Below, in pieces: positions 1 to 7,790 of a DNA stretch of 53,469 bases. Positions within the stretch are counted from its first letter, which is position 1. Every line of letters starts with the position of its first letter. Source of the DNA: Candidatus Hydrogenedentota bacterium (GTDB lineage Bacteria > Hydrogenedentota > Hydrogenedentia > Hydrogenedentales > CAILVY01); assembly GCA_029565395.1 (NCBI GenBank), contig JAKQOG010000224.1:1-53469 (forward strand), read 5' to 3'. The notes below the pieces were generated by a model that was not told where the DNA came from, ran no database searches, and saw nothing but the letters and a program-made list of their open reading frames with translations. Both the position numbers and the translations under genes were made by a program.

Positions 1-121
1 TTGCGAAATAGGCCTTTTTCTCCTCTGGGCAAATGAAAAAGCAATGATTCGGCTGCGAAATACAAGTAATTTGCTTTGTATCCGCCGATCTTTAAAGAAA
101 AAGGGCTATTTCGCAATTGCC
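1..121. repeat. Dispersed palindromic repeat, copy 1
   Basis: The first 121 bases form an imperfect inverted repeat. The left end begins TTGCGAAATAGGCCTTTTTC and the right end is its near complement, ending GGGCTATTTCGCAA TTGCC. The interior has a GGCAAATGAAAA stretch and little else. A second copy lies in the opposite orientation at 18548-18662 and shares the termini and the GACAAATGAAAAGGCAA-like interior. No ORF is present inside. Size, terminal symmetry and duplication fit a MITE- or REP-like element. The outer few bases of this copy may be cut off by the window edge. Confidence 0.7.
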
Positions 122-302
122 TGTTCAAAATCTATCGAAGATTTCTTATTTGTTAACCTTTTACTTCCATTATATTTCATACAACCTTTTATTCCTTGAT
201 GCAATTTTAGCATGAAACCCTCCAGATATATTCCCTGAAACCCTCCGGGGCACTACATAGTCCAACTTCATGATGGCGCGTGGTTTAGCTAAGGAGGCTG
301 GC

Positions 303-1316
303 ATGAGCACATGGAAATCGACCGTAGCGCGGGTTCTGCTGAAAAGCCTGACCGTGCCCTTTGCGTTCTTGATTGTCCTAGTCCTTATTGTCCTTTTCGC
401 CGCCGTTTTTATTAATCCGCAGATTCAAGCAGAACAAAATCTTGCACGCAGCTCCCTGTTGCTTGCCCCCCCGCCTCCTTTGCGGGAACCCTTGACCCTC
501 AAGATTGTGACGTATAACGTCGCGGATGCCTACCTGTTTACCGGGAACCGGGAGGAACGCATGCGCGCCATAGCCGCGAAACTTGTTGAACTCGATGCGG
601 ATCTTGTGGGGCTGCAGGAATCCTTTGTGCAGGCGGATCGCAATATACTGCTTAGCGTACTGGCCGGTTCAAAGCTCCATCATCATATGTTGTTCCCCGG
701 CGCGACGGTCGGAAACGGCCTTCTTATCCTGAGCGCGTTTCCCATTCAGGAAGCCTTTTTCCACCGGTACGAACACTCCAATCCCTGGTATAAACTCTGG
801 CAGGGGGACTGGTGGGCGGGAAAAGGCGTGGGGCTTGCCCGGGTAATGTTGCCCAACGGCGCCATTATCGATTTCTACAACACCCATGCCCAGGCCGGAC
901 GCGGCGATCCCGGCAATGCTGCTGTGCGTTCCGGACAGATGAAGGAATTGACGGATTTCATTAAAGAGTCGCGCCTGCCGGGCGGTCTGGCGTTTGTGGT
1001 GGGTGATTTTAACACGCGAAGAGGCAATATGGACCTTGAATATGCCGTTGAGCATGCCGGAATGCAGGAGACCATGACTCTTGACTCCGGTATCGATCAG
1101 ATTTTTGCCCTGAATACGCCTCATTACGTGCATGAAACACTGGAAACCATAAGAATCGATGGGACCACCCAGGGAAGCCGGCCGGAATTTTTCCTGAGCC
1201 GCGCTCCCTCCCCTTCAGAACTGTGGAACGCATGGCACGGAAAACCGGGCATGACCGCTCTCAGCGATCATTCCGGTTTTATGTCAACGATCCGCATCAC
1301 CCCCAACGCCTCATAA
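303..1316 (+). CDS. Membrane-anchored endonuclease/exonuclease/phosphatase-family protein
   Basis: A 337-residue protein of the DNase I-like metal-dependent fold. Visible signature pieces are LQESF (metal-binding Glu), an N-H pair in FYNTHAQ, GDFNTRRG and the C-terminal SDHSGF. Residues about 12-36 form one hydrophobic helix, so the catalytic domain is predicted to face outward from the inner membrane, or the helix is an uncleaved signal. Members of this fold act on nucleic acids, inositol phosphates or sphingomyelin; the substrate cannot be told here, though the secreted setting and short domain resemble sphingomyelinase/phosphodiesterase-like members more than DNA repair enzymes. The ATG at 303 is chosen because AAGGAGG lies at 291-297; an in-frame ATG at 270 has no ribosome-binding site. 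The stop overlaps the convergent gene by 6 bases. Confidence 0.8.
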   Translation: MSTWKSTVARVLLKSLTVPFAFLIVLVLIVLFAAVFINPQIQAEQNLARSSLLLAPPPPLREPLTLKIVTYNVADAYLFTGNREERMRAIAAKLVELDADLVGLQESFVQADRNILLSVLAGSKLHHHMLFPGATVGNGLLILSAFPIQEAFFHRYEHSNPWYKLWQGDWWAGKGVGLARVMLPNGAIIDFYNTHAQAGRGDPGNAAVRSGQMKELTDFIKESRLPGGLAFVVGDFNTRRGNMDLEYAVEHAGMQETMTLDSGIDQIFALNTPHYVHETLETIRIDGTTQGSRPEFFLSRAPSPSELWNAWHGKPGMTALSDHSGFMSTIRITPNAS

Positions 1317-2861
1317 GATCTCAAGTTCCGCCCAAACAATCTGCTGTTCTGAGCCGCCGCCTTTTTGTTTGATGCGGATATCATTATAGCCGTCTTTCAG
1401 AACCTCCAGGGGACAATCAAAACGTACGGCACGGACTGCGCCCGGCATATCGTCCGGGTTGGGTGGAGCCGCCGTCAGCGTGCAAGGCTTTTCATTTAGT
1501 GAAACCTCGAATTCCGCCTTCCCAACATCATCACGTTGGGCAAGCCCCGCCACAAATACCCCCGCACCCTTTTTGGGTGATGGTCCGATGTAGATGCGGA
1601 ATACCCCGCCTTTAAATCCGTCAACGGGCAATGCCGCGTTATTGGGGAAGCCGGGCGGCACCGTATCGCGGTAGGTCACCGGAAACCGGCGGGGCAATTT
1701 CACCACTGTCTCCAATGCCAGTCCTTCCTCCAGGAGTTTTCGATACGTGCCCGGTCCGCCTTTCATCGGCTCAGGATCCATATAATTAAACAAATAGATT
1801 TGGTCCGCGCCACGATGCATATGGGCGGCAGCAAAACCACGGACTGATGTGATATCGTTTTCAATCTGTATTGCGGCGGGATACGCCCGAAGCAAAACCT
1901 CCTGGCCGGCCGCCAATACAATATTCTTTACCGGTTCCCCAATGCGTTCGCGCCACAATTCCATCGGGACATCAAAATCCGAGGTGGCCCAGAAAGGCGT
2001 CGGGACCAGCATGTCCACCAGTCCTTCCTGCACCCAGCGCACGCCATCCATGCCTAACCCTTTGGCCGCATCGGGGTGGGTGGGCACGCGCGCGCCTAGT
2101 TTTATCGCATGTCCCCGCTTGGCGGACCACTCTTTCGTTAACGCGCGCACCTCTTTCATAAATTGCGCCAGGATCTCAGCCCCTTCCGCTTCGTGCCCCG
2201 GCTTGAAATGATATCCGAACCGCATCCAATCCAACTCAAGCCCGTCCGGATCATACCGTTCCAACAACTCCCGGACAAACGCCATGTGGTGTTCGCGCAC
2301 CTCGGGAATCCCATAATCGAAGGCGCGTTCGACCCAGCCCTGTGCGCCGGGAACACGCCAATACTCCGGATGTTCACACCAGAACGAATTGTGGATGTAG
2401 CTGTCCACATCATCCGCATTATGCACGTCATTCATCCGCATCGAAAGCCAGGGAGAAATCCCCTTTTCCCGGCATCGCGCGATCCACACCGCGTACGGGT
2501 CAAGGCCGCGCTCATCCAAGATCCGGGCGTTTTCCAGCCATTTTATTGCGAATTCTTCCGTGGGCGGTTTCTGCGTTCCTTTCAGGTCCCATATGGCATC
2601 CCACACCTTGCTGCGATAACTCGCCTTCATCGCATTCGGACATAGAAACAAATGTGAAACCTTGGTATTTGCATACTGATCCACGAATGCATGCAGCCCC
2701 TCCAGAGTCATCTGATCCGCCGTCCGCGTTCCAAAGAAATGGCTGTCATCTTCATTGATGATTAGCCCGGCGCCGGTTTCAGCGCCACACACGCCCCCCG
2801 CCGCCCAAATACCCCCTGCTATCAAAACTGCCGTTATTTTCCACTGTAGCTGCCCTGCCAT
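1311..2861 (-). CDS. Secreted TIM-barrel glycosidase-like protein
   Basis: A 516-residue protein with a typical signal peptide (hydrophobic residues about 8-26). The body resembles the glycosyl-hydrolase-like TIM barrels of the GHL families. It has ISPWLSMRMND on an early strand, the fourth-strand motif GLELDWMRFGYHF with acidic residues suited to catalysis, and a VDMLVPTPFW strand. The last 100 or so residues are beta-rich and look like an accessory domain. A role in breakdown of an extracellular glycan is inferred; the exact substrate is unknown. It is transcribed alone, tail-to-tail with the upstream phosphatase-fold gene. The ATG at 2861 gives a good signal peptide and is preceded by AGGAGGATCC on the coding strand. 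Confidence 0.65.
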   Translation of the reverse strand: MAGQLQWKITAVLIAGGIWAAGGVCGAETGAGLIINEDDSHFFGTRTADQMTLEGLHAFVDQYANTKVSHLFLCPNAMKASYRSKVWDAIWDLKGTQKPPTEEFAIKWLENARILDERGLDPYAVWIARCREKGISPWLSMRMNDVHNADDVDSYIHNSFWCEHPEYWRVPGAQGWVERAFDYGIPEVREHHMAFVRELLERYDPDGLELDWMRFGYHFKPGHEAEGAEILAQFMKEVRALTKEWSAKRGHAIKLGARVPTHPDAAKGLGMDGVRWVQEGLVDMLVPTPFWATSDFDVPMELWRERIGEPVKNIVLAAGQEVLLRAYPAAIQIENDITSVRGFAAAHMHRGADQIYLFNYMDPEPMKGGPGTYRKLLEEGLALETVVKLPRRFPVTYRDTVPPGFPNNAALPVDGFKGGVFRIYIGPSPKKGAGVFVAGLAQRDDVGKAEFEVSLNEKPCTLTAAPPNPDDMPGAVRAVRFDCPLEVLKDGYNDIRIKQKGGGSEQQIVWAELEIL

Positions 2862-2982
2862 GTATAGGATCCTCCTGATTCTTGGGAGACAGCATAGGCG
2901 CCCAGCCTTTCAGAATCAAGGAAGATAACAAAAATACAGCACTATCGCGGATTCAATAGCGGCGGGAAGGATGAGGAAAATA

Positions 2983-3066
2983 GGACCAATAGGGCCTGCG
3001 GGAAATGGAAAACAAATAAAAGACGGGGAACGATGCCGATACCAATGCCGATACTGATAACCACAA
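2983..3066. repeat. Decayed simple-sequence repeat in the 2862-3104 spacer
   Basis: The 243-base spacer between two minus-strand genes holds degenerate short repeats: AGGACCAATAGGGCC near 2984-2998 and GCCGATACCAATGCCGATACTGATAACC near 3034-3062, in which (T/C)GCCGATAC recurs. They resemble the better preserved GGTATC/GCTATC tract at 29299-29362. No gene was recognised in the spacer. Confidence 0.4.
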
Positions 3067-3104
3067 GATGAGAAGCGAAATTGGGGTGCGGGGAGCAATG
3101 CGGG

Positions 3105-6100
3105 CTAAGCAATCAGGGAATCCGAAGAGACATCGGACAGGGCTTTTTGAATCGAAGTGTAGAAGGTTTCCAGCCGATATGGTTTCTGAATAAATCCCAT
3201 CACGCCTTTGCCGGCAAACCGATCTTTGAATTCCTGTTCACTAAACCCGCTGGACATCAACACGCGAACCCCCGAATGTATCCGCTGCATCTCGCAGAAC
3301 ACTTCATAACCATCCATATCGGGCATGGTGAGATCCAGCACTACACAGGAAATCTCCTCGGGCTGGGTGGAAAACAGGCGCAAGGCTTCCTCGCCATTTT
3401 GCGCGGTAAACACCCGAAAATGTTTGCGCTCCAGGAACTTCTTCGCCACTGTGCGAATGCCCTCTTCATCGTCCACAATCAGGATGGTCCCATTCTGCGG
3501 CAGAGGATCCTGCTTTTTCTTTTTCGACGCCGCTGTGTCAGCCTCTTCAATGCACGCAGGAAACAGCACCCTGAATCGCGTGCCCTGGTTCTGTTCGCTG
3601 TGTACTTCGATGGTGCCTTTATGTCCGCGGACAATTCCCACCACCGCTGAAAGTCCCAGGCCCCGCCCGGTAAATTTAGTGCTGAAAAATGGATCGAACA
3701 TGCATTCTAGCGTGTTCTTGTCCATGCCACAGCCCGTATCTTCAACCTCCAGATAAACATAGCGTCCTTCCTGAAGGCTATTATCGCGAATCCGGGCGGC
3801 GCGCAAATAGGCAAGATCACAATGCGTGGATCCGGTGGAGATGGTTATCGTTCCCGTGGCATCCCCAAGCGCTTCGGAAGCATTCGTGATGAGATTCATG
3901 ATAATTTGCCGCACCTGAGTGGCGTCGGCCTGAACTTTGGGCAACCGATCTCCAAGTTGATATTTTACGGCCGCTTTTTTGGAGACGGAGACGCTTAAGA
4001 GATGCGCCATTTCATTTACGACCGACGACAGATCCAGAGACTCCACCAAAAACTGGCCTTTTCCGGAGTAGGCAAGCATCTGTTTGGCAAGGTCCGCGGC
4101 CCGTTGCGCCGTTGTTACTATCAGATCAATGCTTCCCCGTGCGGTGGTGTCCTGAGGCAATTCCATCAGGGCAAGATCCGCATTGCCCATTATGCTGGCA
4201 AGCAGATTGTTGAAATCATGCGCTATTCCCCCCGCCAGCACGCCCAGGCTCTCCAGTTTTTGCGCATGCTGAATCTGGCGTTCGAGGTTTATCCGCTCTT
4301 CTTCCGCGCGTTTGCGATCCGTGATGTCCTCCAATGTCTCCACCGCGCCTATCACTTCGCCTTCCGGACCCCGGATCAGCGCCGCCATGAAATACAGCCA
4401 TCGTCCGCCTTTGCCCATTAGTGGAAAAAAATCCGTCGCCTCATACGCCCCCTCCACCATTTTCGATGGACTGGCTTTACTCCCGTACAAGTGCCGCATC
4501 TCCGCCCATCCATTCTCCAATAGCAAATCCGCAAGGCAGGGGCGTTCGGACGGATAGAACGCCTTCCACTGTTGTGAAGTGCCCAGCATCTCCTCCGCCT
4601 TGATTCCCGTGTATTCCTCCAACGGCTTGTTCCAGGAAATCACCTTATGATTCCGATCAATCACAAACTGCGCAATCGGGCAGCCATGCACGATCGCCTG
4701 CAACTGGCTTTCACTGTCCCGCAAGGCCTTTTCCATCCGCGCACGGTGACGCACTTCCGCCAGCAACGATACATTTGACTCCTCCACCTCCCGTGTCCGC
4801 TCCTGTACCCTCTGCTCCAATTCATCCCTGGAACGGCGCAACTCCTCTTCTGTGAGCTTCATATTGCTTATGTTGCTGACCAAGGCATATGCGCCAATCT
4901 TTTGGTTATTCGTGTCCAGGAGGGGGGAGGCGCTAAACAAGGCGTTGACCCGCGTTCCATCCTTGCGGACTAAATCAATTTCATAGGTGCTATGAATCCC
5001 CTGCGACCGTAACCGAACCTGTTCTTCAAGAATGCTGTGATGATCTTCCGCAACCAATTCAAACTGGTTCCGGCCTATTAATTCCTCCGGAGCATAGTCC
5101 AGCATCGCACAGAGTGCGTCATTTACGATTTCTATGGTCATATCATTATTAATCTGAAGAAACCCCTCCAAACAGGTTTCAAGAATTTTCCGAAACCGCT
5201 GTTCCCGCTCCAGGATGTGCCTGTTTGCGATGGATTTCTCTTTGGCCAGATAAAAATGACAGTTTTCCGGCTTATTCTTTCCATTGAAAACCGCCGTGGC
5301 CATCTCCCGGCACGCCATATAGCCGCAGGCCGTGCAATTATAAATGTCACTCACGCTGTATTTATGCATGCGGTGGAAAATCACTTCCCTTTCCGCATCA
5401 CTCGGACTCACAATGACGTTGTCACTTCTGCGATCCAGATAGTGCCGGTCGTAAAGTCCTTTTTCCCAGTGTTCCTCCAACACCGCTTCCACCTTCGCAA
5501 TCGAGGCCTTGTCCCCGTGATCCGTTCCATATACTGCCTGCATTTCACGCCGGCGCTGTTCCACCCAGTGCTCCACCTCATCCAAGGGACGCCCTTTAGC
5601 CAAGGTAAGCGGCCCGCCATTACACCCCATTTCGCAATTCAGGCAATCCACCAATTTCGGCGCCCGGTGTTCCCGCAACGCTTCCGACAGTTTCCTCAGA
5701 TATTCATAAACCGAATTTACCCCTTCTATTTTTCGCGTCTCCTCCGCATATTCCGGGAGCCAGCGCGCCAGGCTCCGGCGCAATCCCCCCGGTGTCGAAA
5801 ACAACACCGCCCGCTCCGCGGGTGGATTGTCATACTCCGCCTCTGGGAAATCATTTAATGATATCCCCTGCTCCTTAAAATACCGGGCAAGGGACTGATA
5901 CCCCACATTGAAATCCCCTATCCCGATCTCCTGAAATTCCCGTTTTTTCGCCACGCACGGAGACATTACCGCGATCTTGTATTCCGCATAGGCCGGATAA
6001 TACCGGCGAATCATCTTCATGCAATGCGCCATCGGGCTGTCGCAGGGGGCCAAATAGGGCAGCAGGTCCGGATGATATATCTCGATAAACGTTACGATCG

Positions 6101-6539
6101 CCGGGCATGGTTGGGCTATCACCATCTCCGGGTTGTTTTCCCGGATATATTCCACGTACGACTTGACCGTTAGCTCCGCGCCAAAACTGACGTCAAACAC
6201 CGCCGCCACTCCAATGCTCTTCAGCCACCCATTAAGGTTGCGGTATTGCCCTGGAAAATTCGCCGCTACTGAAGGCGCCGTGATCGCTACTATTTTTTCT
6301 CCCCCGGCCAATGCCTGGAAAAAGGCTTCAAAATCGTCCACATAATACCGCGCACCGTGCGTGCAGGCGCTCAAGCATGTGCCACAACCGATGCACATCG
6401 TCGAATCAAGGGTCACAAAATCCCCGCTGCCATCATTACAAAACTTCACCGGACAGGCTGATATGCAGGCGTGACAATTCACGCATTTCGCCGCATCAAT
6501 CCTAATAACCGGCGCTAAATTCGACAACGTATCCGTCAT
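3105..6539 (-). CDS. [FeFe]-hydrogenase-like sensor fused to a hybrid histidine kinase
   Basis: A cytoplasmic protein of 1,144 residues with an unusual chain of domains. Residues about 15-62 hold two [4Fe-4S] ferredoxin motifs (Cys19/22/25/29 and 49/52/55/59). Residues about 70-335 match the H-cluster domain of [FeFe] hydrogenases: all four H-cluster cysteine ligands are present (Cys145 in QPCP, Cys195 in SPCVAKK, Cys302 and Cys306 in NCEMGCNGG), but the proton-relay cysteine before Cys145 is proline. Residues about 400-430 form a four-cysteine FeS domain (402, 405, 410, 427). PAS domains follow at about 450-560 and 610-740, then the phosphorylation helix AHDFNNLL with His774, an HATPase domain (DTGCGM, GRGLGL) and a receiver domain with Asp1069. 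Known relatives are the sensory (group C/D) hydrogenases; it probably senses H2 or redox state. ATG 6539 has AAGG upstream; an in-frame TTG at 6560 is less likely. The phosphate acceptor beyond its own receiver is not encoded nearby. Confidence 0.85.
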   Translation of the reverse strand: MTDTLSNLAPVIRIDAAKCVNCHACISACPVKFCNDGSGDFVTLDSTMCIGCGTCLSACTHGARYYVDDFEAFFQALAGGEKIVAITAPSVAANFPGQYRNLNGWLKSIGVAAVFDVSFGAELTVKSYVEYIRENNPEMVIAQPCPAIVTFIEIYHPDLLPYLAPCDSPMAHCMKMIRRYYPAYAEYKIAVMSPCVAKKREFQEIGIGDFNVGYQSLARYFKEQGISLNDFPEAEYDNPPAERAVLFSTPGGLRRSLARWLPEYAEETRKIEGVNSVYEYLRKLSEALREHRAPKLVDCLNCEMGCNGGPLTLAKGRPLDEVEHWVEQRRREMQAVYGTDHGDKASIAKVEAVLEEHWEKGLYDRHYLDRRSDNVIVSPSDAEREVIFHRMHKYSVSDIYNCTACGYMACREMATAVFNGKNKPENCHFYLAKEKSIANRHILEREQRFRKILETCLEGFLQINNDMTIEIVNDALCAMLDYAPEELIGRNQFELVAEDHHSILEEQVRLRSQGIHSTYEIDLVRKDGTRVNALFSASPLLDTNNQKIGAYALVSNISNMKLTEEELRRSRDELEQRVQERTREVEESNVSLLAEVRHRARMEKALRDSESQLQAIVHGCPIAQFVIDRNHKVISWNKPLEEYTGIKAEEMLGTSQQWKAFYPSERPCLADLLLENGWAEMRHLYGSKASPSKMVEGAYEATDFFPLMGKGGRWLYFMAALIRGPEGEVIGAVETLEDITDRKRAEEERINLERQIQHAQKLESLGVLAGGIAHDFNNLLASIMGNADLALMELPQDTTARGSIDLIVTTAQRAADLAKQMLAYSGKGQFLVESLDLSSVVNEMAHLLSVSVSKKAAVKYQLGDRLPKVQADATQVRQIIMNLITNASEALGDATGTITISTGSTHCDLAYLRAARIRDNSLQEGRYVYLEVEDTGCGMDKNTLECMFDPFFSTKFTGRGLGLSAVVGIVRGHKGTIEVHSEQNQGTRFRVLFPACIEEADTAASKKKKQDPLPQNGTILIVDDEEGIRTVAKKFLERKHFRVFTAQNGEEALRLFSTQPEEISCVVLDLTMPDMDGYEVFCEMQRIHSGVRVLMSSGFSEQEFKDRFAGKGVMGFIQKPYRLETFYTSIQKALSDVSSDSLIA

Positions 6540-6880
6540 GTTAAAAACCTTATCCGCCAACTCAGCTCATATCATGAAACACGTTGCCCGGCATATCATT
6601 CCCTCGACAGGGCCCTTTTATCCCCAATACACACAGTACTGGCGAAAACCTTTTCTATTATATCACTTTCGTAAAAAACATCCCAGGCACACACTCGGCT
6701 CGGTAATTTCGCAGTATTATTATATAAGAAATATTCTGGAACATTTGCACTGCCCAGGGTTCAGGGGGCAGGTTGAATCCTGTTTCGGGCAGAACACCCG
6801 CCCCGGTCCTTCGCTACACACAGCGCGGAAGACACCTGGAGATTGTATTCGGAGCGCCTCTGAATCCGCGCCTGCCGCCT
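6540..6880. other. Spacer without a recognisable gene
   Basis: About 340 bases between the start of the sensor kinase and the stop of the DUF1080 gene, both on the minus strand. The AT-rich part, 6640-6740, upstream of the kinase is the likely promoter region for it. I see no convincing coding frame, tandem repeat or strong terminator hairpin. Confidence 0.4.
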
Positions 6881-7570
6881 TTATTTCAACTCTTTGATTT
6901 TTATGTTGCGAAACCAGATCGGCGCGTTTCCATGCTTGCCCTGAAAGCCGATTTTGCCTTTTGTGGGAAGCGTGCTCTTGGGCTTACTGAGCCAAGAGGG
7001 AATCTCGGTGCCATCGGGATTGGTTTTCGCGGAGGTCCATTTGCTCATGTCCATCGAGGTGACGTGTTCGCCATTCAGCACAACGTCGATCTTCGGTCCA
7101 ACGCATTTAATCGTGTAATGATTCCATTCGCCCGGCTTCTTTACCATGCTCTTCGAGGCGGGGAGGTGGCCGAATATGGCGCCGCACTGCCAGGACTTCG
7201 GCGATTCGGCCCATTTCTTGGCGAAGTCGTCGGCAATTTGGATTTCAACCGCGTTTGGAATCCAGTCTTTGAAATTGCTGCAATACACGATCACGCCGCT
7301 GTTGGTTTCCTCGGCATTCTTGAATTCCAGGTCAAGAATGAAGTTTTCATACTCATCCTTGGTCCAGATCGCTTCATCCTTGTTTGCCGTGAGTTCGCCG
7401 TCTGAAACAGACCAGACGCCATCGGGTTTGATTGCGTTGGAGAGATCCGGCGCGAACAATTCCTTCCAGCCCGTCGTATCCGGATGTGTCAGCGGCGCAT
7501 CCGCAGCCGGTGCAGACAAGGATATCGCCAACAATCCAATAAGTACATAAACGACCCTATGCTTGCTCAT
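6881..7570 (-). CDS. Secreted 3-keto-disaccharide hydrolase-like protein (DUF1080)
   Basis: A 229-residue single-domain protein with a signal peptide (about 1-23, ending near APAADA). The rest is a concanavalin-like beta-sandwich of the DUF1080/3-keto-disaccharide hydrolase family, recognised from GWKELFAPDLSNA, the central DLEFKNAEETNSGVIVYC strand, WNHYTIKC, IDVVLNGEHV and the final KGKIGFQGKHGNAPIWFRNIKIKEL. This family is expanded in Planctomycetes and relatives; characterised members cleave 3-keto-glucosides or bind glycans. AGGAGC six bases before ATG 7570 supports the start. It stands alone, with 200-340 base spacers on both sides. Confidence 0.85.
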   Translation of the reverse strand: MSKHRVVYVLIGLLAISLSAPAADAPLTHPDTTGWKELFAPDLSNAIKPDGVWSVSDGELTANKDEAIWTKDEYENFILDLEFKNAEETNSGVIVYCSNFKDWIPNAVEIQIADDFAKKWAESPKSWQCGAIFGHLPASKSMVKKPGEWNHYTIKCVGPKIDVVLNGEHVTSMDMSKWTSAKTNPDGTEIPSWLSKPKSTLPTKGKIGFQGKHGNAPIWFRNIKIKELK

Positions 7571-7790
7571 AACGTGCTCCTGTTCATGCCCATAGGCGGT
7601 TCATTACAGTTGATCATTAGCGCCCATTCTACCATCACGGCTGATGCCAAAAAAATCCGTTCGCGAATGCGGTTTTATACTTGAATCATATGTCCAAAAA
7701 TCGGAATATTTTACTGGACAGCCGTGTTATTATGGGATACAGCATATAGAGTCTTAAGAGTGTTGAAATCAAGACTGGGGAGACGTGTGT

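Noticed and set aside
1..121. Integron attC site
   Set aside because: Size and palindromy fit loosely, but there are no conserved RYYYAAC/GTTRRRY core sites, and the neighbouring genes are large and not cassette-like.
2916..3098. 60-codon minus-strand frame before the GHL-like gene
   Set aside because: It lies in a repeat-containing spacer, has no ribosome-binding site and a composition unlike its neighbours.
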